From assembly GCF_900109145.1 (NCBI RefSeq), contig NZ_FNYY01000003.1, positions 248,001 through 312,000 of the forward strand: a stretch of DNA of 64,000 nt. Reading direction: 5' to 3'. Below, piece by piece: positions 17,644 through 26,342 of this stretch. The notes beneath the pieces were generated by a model. It was not told the origin of the DNA. It did no database searches and saw nothing but the letters and a program-made list of their open reading frames with translations. The first letter of the stretch is position 1. Each line of letters starts with the position of its first letter. Made by a program: the position numbers and the translations under genes. This DNA is from Marinovum algicola. GTDB lineage: Bacteria; Pseudomonadota; Alphaproteobacteria; Rhodobacterales; Rhodobacteraceae.

Positions 17644-18801
17644 ATGCCCAATCCGCTTGCCAATGTCACCGTGCTCGACTTGACCCATGTGCTGGCCGGG
17701 CCCTTCGCCACCATGACGCTGGCCGATCTGGGCGCGCGGGTGATCAAGGTTGAACGGCCCCGCAGCGGCGATGACACCCGCGCCTTTCCCCCCTTCAAGG
17801 ATGGCAAGAGCGCCTATTTCTCGGCTCTCAACCACTCCAAGAAAAGCATCGCGCTCGATCTCAAGGCCGAGGACGACCGCGCGGTCTTTCACCGGCTGCT
17901 GGCGCGCGCCGACGTGATTGTCGAGAATTTCCGCCCCGGGGTGATGGAGCGGCTGGGATACGGCTGGCGCGATCTGCACGCCGCCTATCCCCGGTTGATC
18001 TACGGCGCGGTCTCGGGCTTTGGCCACACCGGGCCGGATGCCCGGCGTCCGGCCTATGACATGGTGGCCCAGGCGCGTGGCGGGGTGATGTCGATCACCG
18101 GCGAAGCCGGCGGCGACCCGGTGCGCGTCGGCGCCTCGATCGGCGACATCGTGGCCGGCATGTATCTGACCCAGGGCGTGCTGGCGGCGCTGTTCGACCG
18201 CGAGACCACCGGCAAGGGCCGCAAGATCGATGTCGCCATGCTCGACAGCCAGCTCGCCATTCTCGAACATGCCATTGCCATCACCACCGCCACCGGCACA
18301 CCGCCGGGGCGGACCGGCGCACGCCACCCGTCGATCACCCCGTTCGAGACCTTTCATGCTTCTGACGGGCTGTTTGTGATCGCCGCCGGCAACGACCAGC
18401 TCTTCGAGCGGCTCTGCGTCTGCCTCGCCCTGCCGATCGCCGAGGATCCGCGTTTTGCCACTAACCCGGCGCGCTGTAAAAACGCCCGCCTTCTCAAACG
18501 TTTGATCGAGGCGGTGACGCTCGACAATACCGCCGCCTTCTGGATCGCCAAGCTCGGCGCCGCCGGCATTCCGACCGCCCCGATCCAGGATGTGGCCCAG
18601 GTGCTCAAGGATCCGCAGATCGAGGCGCGCAGGATGGTTGTCGACGTGCTCGACCGCAACGGTCGCCACGCCTTTACCGCCGCCGGCAACCCGATCAAGC
18701 TCTCCGGCATGGAGGACCGCACCACAAGACGCCCGGCCCCCGATCTCGACGGCAATCGCGGCGAAATCCTGCATTGGCTGGAGGACGACACCGGCGGCTG
18801 A
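17644..18801 (+). CDS. Class III CoA-transferase (CaiB/BaiF family)
   Basis: A 385-residue family III CoA-transferase. The N-terminal VTVLDLTHVLAGPFATM segment and the ENFRPGVMERLGYG motif are diagnostic. The catalytic aspartate is expected in GASIGDIVAGMY (family knowledge). It moves CoA between an acyl-CoA donor and a carboxylate, which is not identifiable here. Although CaiB relatives act on carnitine, this gene is about 15 kb from the carnitine cluster and its sequence is of the generic formyl-/succinyl-CoA transferase-like type. Confidence 0.92.
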   Translation: MPNPLANVTVLDLTHVLAGPFATMTLADLGARVIKVERPRSGDDTRAFPPFKDGKSAYFSALNHSKKSIALDLKAEDDRAVFHRLLARADVIVENFRPGVMERLGYGWRDLHAAYPRLIYGAVSGFGHTGPDARRPAYDMVAQARGGVMSITGEAGGDPVRVGASIGDIVAGMYLTQGVLAALFDRETTGKGRKIDVAMLDSQLAILEHAIAITTATGTPPGRTGARHPSITPFETFHASDGLFVIAAGNDQLFERLCVCLALPIAEDPRFATNPARCKNARLLKRLIEAVTLDNTAAFWIAKLGAAGIPTAPIQDVAQVLKDPQIEARRMVVDVLDRNGRHAFTAAGNPIKLSGMEDRTTRRPAPDLDGNRGEILHWLEDDTGG

Positions 18802-18889
18802 CGTATCCGCGGCGGCGCTTGCCGCTTGTGGGCCTTTTACTCAGCCCTGTCGTGCCTATAGTCGCGCCAAACGCGCGAAAGAGAATCCC

Positions 18890-20941
18890 ATGTCCTCCCA
18901 AGATCCCCTTGTCGTCTTTACCCCCTCCGGCAAACGCGGCCGCTTTGCCGCCGGCACACCGATCCTGACCGCCGCCCGGCAGCTGGGCGTCGATCTGGAT
19001 TCGGTCTGCGGCGGGCGCGGCATCTGCTCCAAGTGCCAGATCACCCCGGGGGTGGGCGAATTTTCCAAACATGGCGTGACCGTGGCGCCCGATGCGCTGT
19101 CGGCGTGGAACGCCGTCGAAGAGCGCTATGACCAGAAGCGCGGGCTGAAACCGGGGCGACGGCTGGGCTGTCAGGCGACGGTGCAGAGCGACGTGGTGAT
19201 CGACGTGCCGCCCGAAAGCCAGGTGCACAAGCAGGTGGTGCGCAAAGCGGCAAGCGCCCGCGCCATCCTCATGGATCCGGCCACCCGGCTGTTCTTCGTG
19301 GAGGTCGAAGAGCCCGACATGCATGAACCCACCGGCGATTTCGAGCGGCTGGAACGCGCGCTCGAAAAGCAATGGGATATCAAGGGCCTGCGCGCCGACC
19401 TCAGCCTGATAGGCAAACTTCAGAAGGTTCTGCGCAAGGGCGACTGGCGGGTGACCGTGGCGCTGCATCACGATCATCGGGCCGCGCGATCCACCGTCAT
19501 CGACATCTGGCCGGGGCTGCATGAGGCCGGGCTTTACGGGCTGGCGATCGACCTTGGCTCCACCACCGTGGCGGCGCATCTGACCGATCTCGAGACCGGC
19601 GAGGTCAAGGCATCCTCGGGCATCATGAACCCGCAAATTCGCTTTGGCGAAGACCTGATGAGCCGGGTGTCCTACGCGATGATGAATCCCGGCGGCGAGG
19701 TCGAGATGACCGCCGCCGTGCGCGAGGCGCTGAACACGCTGGCCGAGGAAATCGCCAAAGAGGCCGAGATCGACGCCAGCCTGATTGTCGAGACGGTCTT
19801 TGTCTGCAACCCGGTGATGCACCACCTGCTGCTGGGCATCGACCCGGTCGAGCTGGGACAAGCGCCCTTTGCGCTGGCGACGTCTGAGGCATTGCGGATT
19901 GACGCCAAGGAACTCGACCTGACCGCCATCAACCCGCGCGCCAAGACCTATGTGCTGCCCTGCATCGCCGGCCATGTCGGCGCCGATGCGGCTGCCGTGG
20001 CGCTGTCGGAGGAGCCGGGCAAATCCGAGGATCTGGCGCTGATGGTCGACGTTGGCACCAATGCCGAGATCCTGCTGGGCGACAAGAGCCGGGTTCTGGC
20101 CTGTTCCTCGCCCACCGGGCCGGCCTTTGAGGGCGCACAAATCTCTTCCGGCCAACGTGCCGCCCCCGGCGCGATCGAGGCGATCCGCATCGACCCCGAG
20201 ACCAAGGAACCGCGGTTCCGCGTCATCGGCTGCGATCTCTGGTCCGACGAGGAAGGGTTCGCCGAAGCCACGGCGGCCACTGGCATCACCGGCATCTGCG
20301 GCTCAGGCATCATCGAGGCGGTGGCCGAGATGCGGCTGGCGGGCCTTGTCGATCCCTCGGGGCTGATTGGCGGCGCCGAAAAGACCGGCACCCCGCGTTC
20401 GGTCCCCGAGGGCCGCACCCATGCCTATCTGATCCATGACGCCAGCGCCGAGGGCGGGCCACGCATCACCGTGACCCAAGGCGACATCCGCGCGATTCAG
20501 CTTGCGAAGTCAGCGCTTTATGCCGGGGCGCGGCTGTTGATGGACACCCGCGGCGTGGACAAGGTGGATCGGGTGGTGCTGGCCGGGGCCTTTGGCGCGC
20601 ATATTTCGCCGCTGCATGCCATGGTGCTGGGGATGATCCCCGACGTGCCGCTCGACAAGGTGACCAGCGCCGGCAACGCCGCCGGCACCGGCGCCCGGAT
20701 CGCGCTCTGCAATATCGCCGCGCGCAAGGAGATCGAGCGGGTGGTGCGCCAGATCACCAAGGTCGAGACCGCCATCGAGCCGAAATTCCAGGAGCATTTC
20801 GTCAACGCCAATGCCATCCCGCATGCCACCGATCCGTTCCCTGAACTGCTCAAGCACGTCACCCTGCCTGACGTGAGCTTCAACACCGGCGGCGACGATG
20901 GGGAAAGCGGTGGCCGCCGGCGGCGCCGGCGGCGCGGCTGA
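18890..20941 (+). CDS. Ferredoxin-ASKHA (DUF4445) corrinoid activation protein, RACo-like
   Basis: A 683-residue protein. It begins with a [2Fe-2S] ferredoxin domain with cluster cysteines at C40, C46 and C49 (CGGRGICSKC) and a further one in GRRLGCQ near residue 93. A linker follows, then the ASKHA ATPase domain (ALAIDLGSTTVAAHLT-like start near residue 220, MVDVGTNAEILLG, GSGIIEAVAEM). Such proteins reduce inactive Co(II) corrinoid in methyltransferases at the expense of ATP. No corrinoid protein or MttB-type methyltransferase is adjacent, so the partner lies elsewhere. The C-terminus ends in an unusual run of seven arginines. The ATG at 18890 follows AAAGAGAAT. Confidence 0.88.
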   Translation: MSSQDPLVVFTPSGKRGRFAAGTPILTAARQLGVDLDSVCGGRGICSKCQITPGVGEFSKHGVTVAPDALSAWNAVEERYDQKRGLKPGRRLGCQATVQSDVVIDVPPESQVHKQVVRKAASARAILMDPATRLFFVEVEEPDMHEPTGDFERLERALEKQWDIKGLRADLSLIGKLQKVLRKGDWRVTVALHHDHRAARSTVIDIWPGLHEAGLYGLAIDLGSTTVAAHLTDLETGEVKASSGIMNPQIRFGEDLMSRVSYAMMNPGGEVEMTAAVREALNTLAEEIAKEAEIDASLIVETVFVCNPVMHHLLLGIDPVELGQAPFALATSEALRIDAKELDLTAINPRAKTYVLPCIAGHVGADAAAVALSEEPGKSEDLALMVDVGTNAEILLGDKSRVLACSSPTGPAFEGAQISSGQRAAPGAIEAIRIDPETKEPRFRVIGCDLWSDEEGFAEATAATGITGICGSGIIEAVAEMRLAGLVDPSGLIGGAEKTGTPRSVPEGRTHAYLIHDASAEGGPRITVTQGDIRAIQLAKSALYAGARLLMDTRGVDKVDRVVLAGAFGAHISPLHAMVLGMIPDVPLDKVTSAGNAAGTGARIALCNIAARKEIERVVRQITKVETAIEPKFQEHFVNANAIPHATDPFPELLKHVTLPDVSFNTGGDDGESGGRRRRRRRG

Positions 20942-20972
20942 TCCCGGGGGCCGGCGCAACAGGAGAATGCAG

Positions 20973-21812
20973 ATGTCCGACAACGACGCCCAGGCCGATT
21001 ATTGGAGCAGCGACGCGGGCCGCAAGTGGATCACCCATGAGGCGGCAATGGACGCCTCGATGACAGCGGTGCTCGACCGCGTTCTCGCCCTGGCCGCGCT
21101 GGCGCCGGGCCAGCGGGTGCTCGATATCGGCTGTGGCGCCGGGGCGACAACCGGAGCGGCGGCGGCCCGTGTCGGGCCGACCGGTCATGTTACCGGGGCG
21201 GATATCTCCGCGCCGCTGCTGGCACGGGCACGCGAACGTTTCGCCGGCGCGGACAGGATCGATTTTCTGCGGGCCGATGCGCAGACGCATGACTTTGGCG
21301 GCGCGCGGTTCGACCGGGTGATTTCCCGGTTCGGCGTGATGTTCTTTGCCGATCCCGAGACCGCCTTTGCCAATATCCGCCGCGCCATGCTGCCCGGTGC
21401 GCGTCTGGCCTTTGCCTGCTGGGGCGATCCGGCGCATATCCCCTGGTTCGCGATCCCCGCCGGGATCGCCGCCGCCCGCCTCGGCCCGGCCCCCGAGGCC
21501 GAGCCGACCGCCCCCGGCCCCACGGCCTTTCGCGATGCGGCGCGGGTGCGGGATATCCTCTCCGCCGCGGGGTTTTCCGACGTGGGGTCTGTCACCGAAA
21601 ATATCCCGATCCGCCCGCCCGGTACGCTGCGCGACGTGGCCGAACTGGCCGGCAATCTTGGGCCTGCATCGTTTCTGTTGCGCCACCACGAAGGTGACGC
21701 CGAGGATCGCCGGTTCATCGTCGACGGCATCGCGGCGGCGCTGCCCCCCTATGAGACCGAAACCGGCATTACCCTGCCCTGTGAGGTTCACCTGATCACT
21801 GCCACCGCCTGA
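20973..21812 (+). CDS. Class I SAM-dependent methyltransferase
   Basis: A 279-residue methyltransferase with SAM motif I RVLDIGCGAGATT (near residue 49), an acidic motif II region in HVTGADISAPLL, and FDRVISRFGVMFFADP as motif III. The family resembles ubiquinone/menaquinone-type small-molecule methyltransferases; the substrate is unknown. The start was set at the second of two close ATGs because AGGAG (20961-20965) is well spaced for it and too close to the first. It follows the RACo-like gene by 31 bases and may be co-transcribed. Confidence 0.87.
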   Translation: MSDNDAQADYWSSDAGRKWITHEAAMDASMTAVLDRVLALAALAPGQRVLDIGCGAGATTGAAAARVGPTGHVTGADISAPLLARARERFAGADRIDFLRADAQTHDFGGARFDRVISRFGVMFFADPETAFANIRRAMLPGARLAFACWGDPAHIPWFAIPAGIAAARLGPAPEAEPTAPGPTAFRDAARVRDILSAAGFSDVGSVTENIPIRPPGTLRDVAELAGNLGPASFLLRHHEGDAEDRRFIVDGIAAALPPYETETGITLPCEVHLITATA

Positions 21813-21907
21813 GCTGCCCCGACACACGGGCGGGTGAGAAATCGTGACAGGGTCCGACCGGCCGAAAGCGCTAGATTATCTGTGCAATCAAAAGGGAGGA
21901 CACTGAG

Positions 21908-22441
21908 ATGACCAAACATATTTTCGCTCTGGCGCTCGCAGCGGCCGCGGCCACCGCCAACGCGCAGGATGCGCCGTTCGGCACCGAGGCCGACGCGGCC
22001 TATGCCGCCGATCTCTGGAGCGTGATGGAAGAGCTGCGGATGGTCGGCGACGGCATGATCCACGCGATCCCCTATGAGGGCATCGAACCGCATGGCCTGA
22101 TGCTCGAGACGTTTTTCACCGAAGGCACCGTCGATGGCCATACCGGCACGCTGATCGTCAAGCGCAACTACGGCCCGGCGGGCGTCTCGGCCGACGAGGT
22201 GCAGGCCGCGCCCGAAGAGCATCTCGGATCGATCACCGTCATGTTCCGCCGCGAGCAAGGGTATGACGCGGACAATCAGGATTGGTTCTGGGTGAAATAC
22301 CTGCCCGACGGCACGCTTGATCAGAACCCGGCCGGGATGCAATTGGCGGGACGGGTGGCCAAGGGCGCCGATGCAGGCTGCATCGCCTGTCACTCCGGCT
22401 CGGACAACTATCTCTTTACCAATGCGGCGATTACCCCGTAA
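21908..22441 (+). CDS. Cytochrome P460-family c-type heme protein
   Basis: A 177-residue exported protein with a signal peptide (about 1-20, ending ANAQD). A single heme c site, GCIACHSG, sits near the C-terminus (about residue 159), as in cytochrome P460 and cytochrome c'-beta proteins, where a lysine upstream may cross-link to the heme. WFWVKYLPDG is the corresponding region here. Family members oxidise hydroxylamine or bind NO; this protein could serve NO handling, but no linked nitrogen genes are present. A GGGAGG ribosome site precedes the ATG. Confidence 0.8.
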   Translation: MTKHIFALALAAAAATANAQDAPFGTEADAAYAADLWSVMEELRMVGDGMIHAIPYEGIEPHGLMLETFFTEGTVDGHTGTLIVKRNYGPAGVSADEVQAAPEEHLGSITVMFRREQGYDADNQDWFWVKYLPDGTLDQNPAGMQLAGRVAKGADAGCIACHSGSDNYLFTNAAITP

Positions 22442-22590
22442 CTCCGCGCCAGCGCGGTCTCGCGGCGTCACGCTGCGGGACACGCGGCATCACGTAACCG
22501 TGATCCAGGTAAACTAATTCGTTGGTGATCCCGTACTTCCTTGCATCCCGCGCCGATGACGGTGCGGCGACTTCAAAGGGAGACACCTTC

Positions 22591-23703
22591 ATGACACGTA
22601 TTCTTTCCGCGACCGCGCTCGCCGCCAGCATGGCGACTGCCGGCTTCGCCGCAAGCCATTCCGAAACCGAAAATCCGATGGTTGGCGGCGCCGCGATGTT
22701 TGCCGACAAGACGATTGTCGAAAACGCCGTCAATTCCGCCGATCACACCACGCTTGTCGCCGCCGTCAAGGCCGCCGGGCTGGTCGAAACGCTGTCCGGC
22801 GAAGGCCCATTCACCGTCTTTGCGCCCACCAACGACGCCTTTGCCGCCCTGCCCGACGGCACCGTCGAGGCGCTGCTGCAACCTGGCATGAAGGACGAAT
22901 TGACCGAGGTGCTGACCTGCCACGTGGTGGCCGCCGATGCGATGTCGATGGCGATCAAGGGCATGATCGACGACGATGGTGGCACCCATCCGGTGTCGAC
23001 GGTGGGCGGCTGCACCCTGCAAGCCACCTATATGGGTGACAAGATCATGATCGAGGACGAACAGGGCCGGACCGCGACCGTCACCATCGCCGACGTCAAG
23101 CAATCGAACGGCGTGATCCATGTCATCGATACCGTACTTCTGCCCGCCGAGGACGCGGCGATGGAAAGTGACGCCGCTATGGAAACCGATGCGGCGATGG
23201 AAATGGCGGACGCCGATGTTCCGATGGTGGGCGGCGCCAAGATGTTCCCCAACAGAACCATCGTCGAAAACGCGGTGAACTCGGCCGATCACACCACCCT
23301 GGTCGCCGCCGTGAAGGCCGCCGGTCTGGTCGAAACCCTGTCGGGCCCCGGCCCCTTCACCGTCTTTGCCCCCACCAATGACGCCTTTGCCGCCCTGCCC
23401 GACGGCACCGTCGAGACCCTGCTGAAACCCGAGAACAAGGACCAGCTGACCAAGATCCTGACCGCGCATGTGGTGGCCGGCAGCTGGACCGCCGAAGACA
23501 TCATCCGCGAGGCACGCAAGAGCCGCGACAACTTCTATCACTTTGCAGCGGTCTCGGGCGATGCGCTCTCGGCCAAGGTGACGGCCGGCAATCGGGTGTT
23601 CATCTTTGACGAAAACGGCAATGCCTACGAGGTGACCCAGGCCGATGTCATGCAATCGAACGGTGTCATCCATGTGGTCGAAGGCGTGCTCCTGCCGCGC
23701 TGA
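22591..23703 (+). CDS. Secreted protein with two fasciclin (FAS1) domains
   Basis: A 370-residue exported protein: signal peptide (about 1-21), FAS1 domain 1 (about 30-180), a Met/Ala/Asp-rich linker of EDAAMESDAAMETDAAME type, and FAS1 domain 2 (about 210-368). The two domains are nearly identical over their first 70 residues (ENAVNSADHTTLVAAVKAAG and GPFTVFAPTNDAFAALPDGT in both), which indicates a recent internal duplication. FAS1 proteins mediate adhesion or act as extracytoplasmic sensors. The chosen ATG starts the signal peptide and is preceded by AAAGGGAGA. A strong terminator follows. Confidence 0.92.
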   Translation: MTRILSATALAASMATAGFAASHSETENPMVGGAAMFADKTIVENAVNSADHTTLVAAVKAAGLVETLSGEGPFTVFAPTNDAFAALPDGTVEALLQPGMKDELTEVLTCHVVAADAMSMAIKGMIDDDGGTHPVSTVGGCTLQATYMGDKIMIEDEQGRTATVTIADVKQSNGVIHVIDTVLLPAEDAAMESDAAMETDAAMEMADADVPMVGGAKMFPNRTIVENAVNSADHTTLVAAVKAAGLVETLSGPGPFTVFAPTNDAFAALPDGTVETLLKPENKDQLTKILTAHVVAGSWTAEDIIREARKSRDNFYHFAAVSGDALSAKVTAGNRVFIFDENGNAYEVTQADVMQSNGVIHVVEGVLLPR

Positions 23704-23735
23704 TCTCCGATCTTGCCACCCACAGAGCACAAAGG

Positions 23736-23764
23736 GCCGCCCCGCAACGCCGGGGCGGCTTTTT
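23736..23764 (+). terminator. Rho-independent terminator after the fasciclin gene
   Basis: A perfect 9-bp stem GCCGCCCCG / CGGGGCGGC with a 6-base loop, followed by five T residues, 33 bases after the stop codon. Confidence 0.9.
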
Positions 23765-23802
23765 CGTGCCGGCTGCCGGATGCGGATCCTGCGCCATGGC
23801 TC

Positions 23803-23831
23803 TTGCAGAGCGTCGCGCTCTGCGCTATTTC
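23803..23831 (+). promoter_or_regulatory. Putative promoter of tRNA-Gly with internal palindrome
   Basis: -35 TTGCAG (23803-23808) and -10 TATTTC (23826-23831) with a 17-base spacer, ending 13 bases before the mature tRNA. The spacer contains a perfect palindrome GCAGAGCG / CGCTCTGC (23805-23812 and 23816-23823) overlapping the -35 box. Confidence 0.5.
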
Positions 23832-23844
23832 GACGATCCAGAGC

Positions 23845-23918
23845 GCGGGTATGGTGAAAAGGTATCACGCGAGCTTCCCAAGCTTAAGTTACGGGTTCAA
23901 TTCCCGTTACCCGCTCCA
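23845..23918 (+). tRNA. tRNA-Gly (anticodon CCC)
   Basis: A 74-base cloverleaf. Acceptor arms GCGGGTA / TACCCGC pair perfectly, the D stem is GTGA/TCAC and the anticodon loop TTCCCAA gives anticodon CCC (codon GGG). T stem ACGGG / CCCGT encloses TTCAATT. The discriminator base is T and CCA is encoded (23916-23918). The anticodon stem has one C-A mismatch at its outer end. Its 3' end overlaps the convergent deacetylase gene. Confidence 0.95.
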
Positions 23919-25045
23919 TTTTCCCCACTCCAGGCCCAGTGTCGGGCCCGCTTTGCCGCCGCCTCTGCCAGCTCGCCGACCTCGGGTCTGACCGGCCCCG
24001 GGCGCGCCGCATCCTGCAACGTGGTGGTGAGATAGGCGGGCACCGGGCCGCGCTGTCGCACCCAGGTCAGGTCGCGCAGGATCGCAGAGGCCGCGCCGCC
24101 CAGCCTGTCGGGCAGTTCCTGCCCGCTCAGCACGCCCCAGACCCCGGTCCAGAGCCGCCCGACACTCCAGGGGTTGTAGCCACCGCCACCAAGCACCAGA
24201 AGCCGCGGCGCTGCGCCGTGCAGCCGCGCCACGAGGTCGAAATGCGCCCGGTTCGACAGTTCCAGTCGCGCCAGCGGATCTTCGGCCACCGCATCCGCGC
24301 CGCATTGCAAAACGATCGCCTGCGGATCGAGCCGGTCGATGGCGGGCAGGATCACCCGGTCGCGCAGCACGGCGAATTCGCTGTCATTCAGCCCGCGCGG
24401 CACCGGAAGGTTGAGCGCCGCACCGCCGGCCCGGTCCGCAAAGGCGCCAGTAAACGGCCAGCGCTGCGCCTCATGCACCGAGATCATGCGGATGTCGCCG
24501 GCGCCGGCCAGCGCCGCCTCGACCCCGTCGCAATGATGCGCATCGATGTCGAGATAGAGAATGCGCCGCAGCCCCTGCGCCCGGAACGCCAGCAAGGCCA
24601 GCACCGGATCGTTGAGATAGCAGAAGCCCGCCGCCCGGTCGGCCATGCCGTGATGGGTGCCGCCCCCGGGATTGAACACCACGCCGCCGTCGCGCAGCAA
24701 TGCCGCGGCCAGCAGCGACCCGCCGGCGGCCGTGGCCGGCCGGCGGTACATCTCGGCATAGACCGGGTTCGACAGGGTGCCGAGCCCGTGCAGCGCGCGC
24801 ATCTCATCGCTCACCGCCTGCGCCGCCTCGGCCGCCAGCAGCGCCGCGATATACCCCGGCGTGTGAAAGGCCTGAAGCGCCGCCGGCTTGGCCCGGGGCG
24901 AAACCCGGTAGCGATCCGGCGGCAACCAGCCCAGCGCGCGCGACAGGTCGATCACCGTCGGCACCCGCGGTATGCTCAGCGGATGACGCCGGCCGTAGGT
25001 CGAGCCGCGATAGATGCCCGAACCGATGAAAACTGCCTCTGTCAT
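23897..25045 (-). CDS. Histone deacetylase superfamily protein (AcuC/acetylpolyamine deacetylase-like)
   Basis: A 382-residue zinc hydrolase of the arginase-deacetylase fold. Motifs in order: NPGGGTHHGMADRAAGFCYL (active-site histidines), YLDIDAHHCDGVEAAL (zinc ligands Asp and His), LQCGADAVAEDPL (third ligand), and GGGGYNP (catalytic Tyr). Bacterial members deacetylate small molecules or proteins; the substrate is unknown. The frame runs upstream, but the ATG at 25045 begins the conserved fold. The last six codons and the stop lie antisense to the 3' 22 bases of tRNA-Gly, giving a low-complexity GAGNGN tail. Confidence 0.9.
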   Translation of the reverse strand: MTEAVFIGSGIYRGSTYGRRHPLSIPRVPTVIDLSRALGWLPPDRYRVSPRAKPAALQAFHTPGYIAALLAAEAAQAVSDEMRALHGLGTLSNPVYAEMYRRPATAAGGSLLAAALLRDGGVVFNPGGGTHHGMADRAAGFCYLNDPVLALLAFRAQGLRRILYLDIDAHHCDGVEAALAGAGDIRMISVHEAQRWPFTGAFADRAGGAALNLPVPRGLNDSEFAVLRDRVILPAIDRLDPQAIVLQCGADAVAEDPLARLELSNRAHFDLVARLHGAAPRLLVLGGGGYNPWSVGRLWTGVWGVLSGQELPDRLGGAASAILRDLTWVRQRGPVPAYLTTTLQDAARPGPVRPEVGELAEAAAKRARHWAWSGENGAGNGN

Positions 25046-25144
25046 GCCGCCAGTCTGACCGGTTTTCACGCCGAGCGCGAGCCCATCGCAAGTTCGGCCG
25101 GCCCGGCCTTCACCTCCCTGACGTCGCGGTATAGAACGCCGGCA

Positions 25145-26245
25145 ATGACTTTTCGCACTGTCTGTCTTACCTGTCTCCTGCTTCTGGCCTGCGGTCTGTT
25201 CGGCGCGCTGGCCGCGGCCCTCGGGCTGCCGATGCCCTGGATGATCGGCGCGCTGATCGGCTCGGCGCTGGCGGTGGCGGTGTTTCAGAACGGGCCGCTG
25301 GCCAGTTACGACTTCCCGATGCGGCTGCGCACCGGGTTCATCACCCTGATCGGCGTGATGATCGGCACCCAGGCCACGCCCGACCTGCTGTCCCAGCTGC
25401 AATATCTGCCGCTGACCCTGGCCGCGCTCATCGTCTTTATCGCCTGCGCCCATGCCGGCAATGTCGTGATCTTCCGTCGTCTCGGCGGCTACGACCGCAC
25501 GACCGCCTTCTTCAGCGGCACCCCCGGCGGGCTGATGGAGAGCATTCTGCTGGGCGAAAGCGCCGGGGCCGATCTGCGCCTGCTGACGATCCAGCAGTTC
25601 CTGCGGATCATTGTCGTGGTCTCGCTGGTGCCCGCCGGTCTTTCGCTCTGGCTCGGCCACCCGGTGGGCAGCGCCGCGGGCGCGCTTCCCGGCGAGACGG
25701 CGCAGATCACCGCGGGCGAGCTGCTTCTGGTGCTGATCGCCGCCGCTGTCGGTCTGGCGCTGGCGCGCCTGCTGCGCCTGCCTGCGGGCCAGATCACCGG
25801 CCCTTTGTTTCTCACCGCCGGGCTGTCGATGGCGGGTTATATCGATCTGCATGTGCCGTTCTGGATGATCGCCACCGCGCAGGTCGTCGTCGGCGCCAGC
25901 CTCGGGCTGCGGTTCAAGGGGGTCACGGCGCGGATGCTGCGTCGCTCGGTCTGGCTGGCGCTGCTCTCGGTGGGCTTCATGCTGATCCTCGGCGCCGGGC
26001 TGGCCACCGGCCTGCATATTGCCACCGGTCTGCCCTTCCTGGTGCTGCTGATCAGCTTTGCCCCGGGCGGCGTGACCGAAATGTCGATCATCGCCCTCAG
26101 CCTCGCCGCCAGCCCGGCGCTGGTCAGCCTGCACCACGTGCTGCGCATCCTGCTGACGGTGGTGGAGCTGACCCTGCTGACCCGCGTGCAAACGACCAGA
26201 CAGACCGCAAAAGTCCCGTCCGAGAACGACCCGCCCCGGCGGTGA
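25145..26245 (+). CDS. AbrB-family membrane protein (AbrB duplication domain)
   Basis: A 366-residue integral membrane protein with about ten hydrophobic segments. Internal repeats around LGLPMPWMIGALIGSALAV and LRLPAGQITGPLFLTAGLS are the paired glycine-proline motifs of the AbrB duplication family. These proteins are often misnamed ammonia monooxygenases; they are probably transporters or regulators of export, with no fixed substrate. FFSGTPGGLMESILLGE and SFAPGGVTEMSIIAL are the two conserved substrate-loop-like segments. It is transcribed divergently from the deacetylase gene across a 99-base gap. Confidence 0.87.
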   Translation: MTFRTVCLTCLLLLACGLFGALAAALGLPMPWMIGALIGSALAVAVFQNGPLASYDFPMRLRTGFITLIGVMIGTQATPDLLSQLQYLPLTLAALIVFIACAHAGNVVIFRRLGGYDRTTAFFSGTPGGLMESILLGESAGADLRLLTIQQFLRIIVVVSLVPAGLSLWLGHPVGSAAGALPGETAQITAGELLLVLIAAAVGLALARLLRLPAGQITGPLFLTAGLSMAGYIDLHVPFWMIATAQVVVGASLGLRFKGVTARMLRRSVWLALLSVGFMLILGAGLATGLHIATGLPFLVLLISFAPGGVTEMSIIALSLAASPALVSLHHVLRILLTVVELTLLTRVQTTRQTAKVPSENDPPRR

Positions 26246-26253
26246 TCCAGCGG

Positions 26254-26296
26254 GCGTCCCGGCCACCGGGCGGACCCGGCGCAAAGACCGGGACGC
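26254..26296. repeat. REP-like inverted repeat, copy 2
   Basis: Arms GCGTCCCGG (26254-26262) and CCGGGACGC (26288-26296) enclose 25 bases in the convergent gap between the AbrB-type gene and the ABC-F gene. It shares the GTCCCGG core with the other intergenic copies and could also act as a bidirectional terminator. Confidence 0.55.
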
Positions 26297-26342
26297 GCGC
26301 CAGACGGTCAGGCCCGCCCCGGGGCCACGCGCCCAACCCGCC

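Noticed and set aside
22501-22531. Repeated TGATCC upstream of the fasciclin gene as an RpoE-type promoter
   Set aside because: The matching -10 element is absent at the required distance from either copy.
23939-25144. Long upstream extension of the AbrB-type gene
   Set aside because: The extension is antisense to the deacetylase gene. The membrane protein proper begins at 25145.
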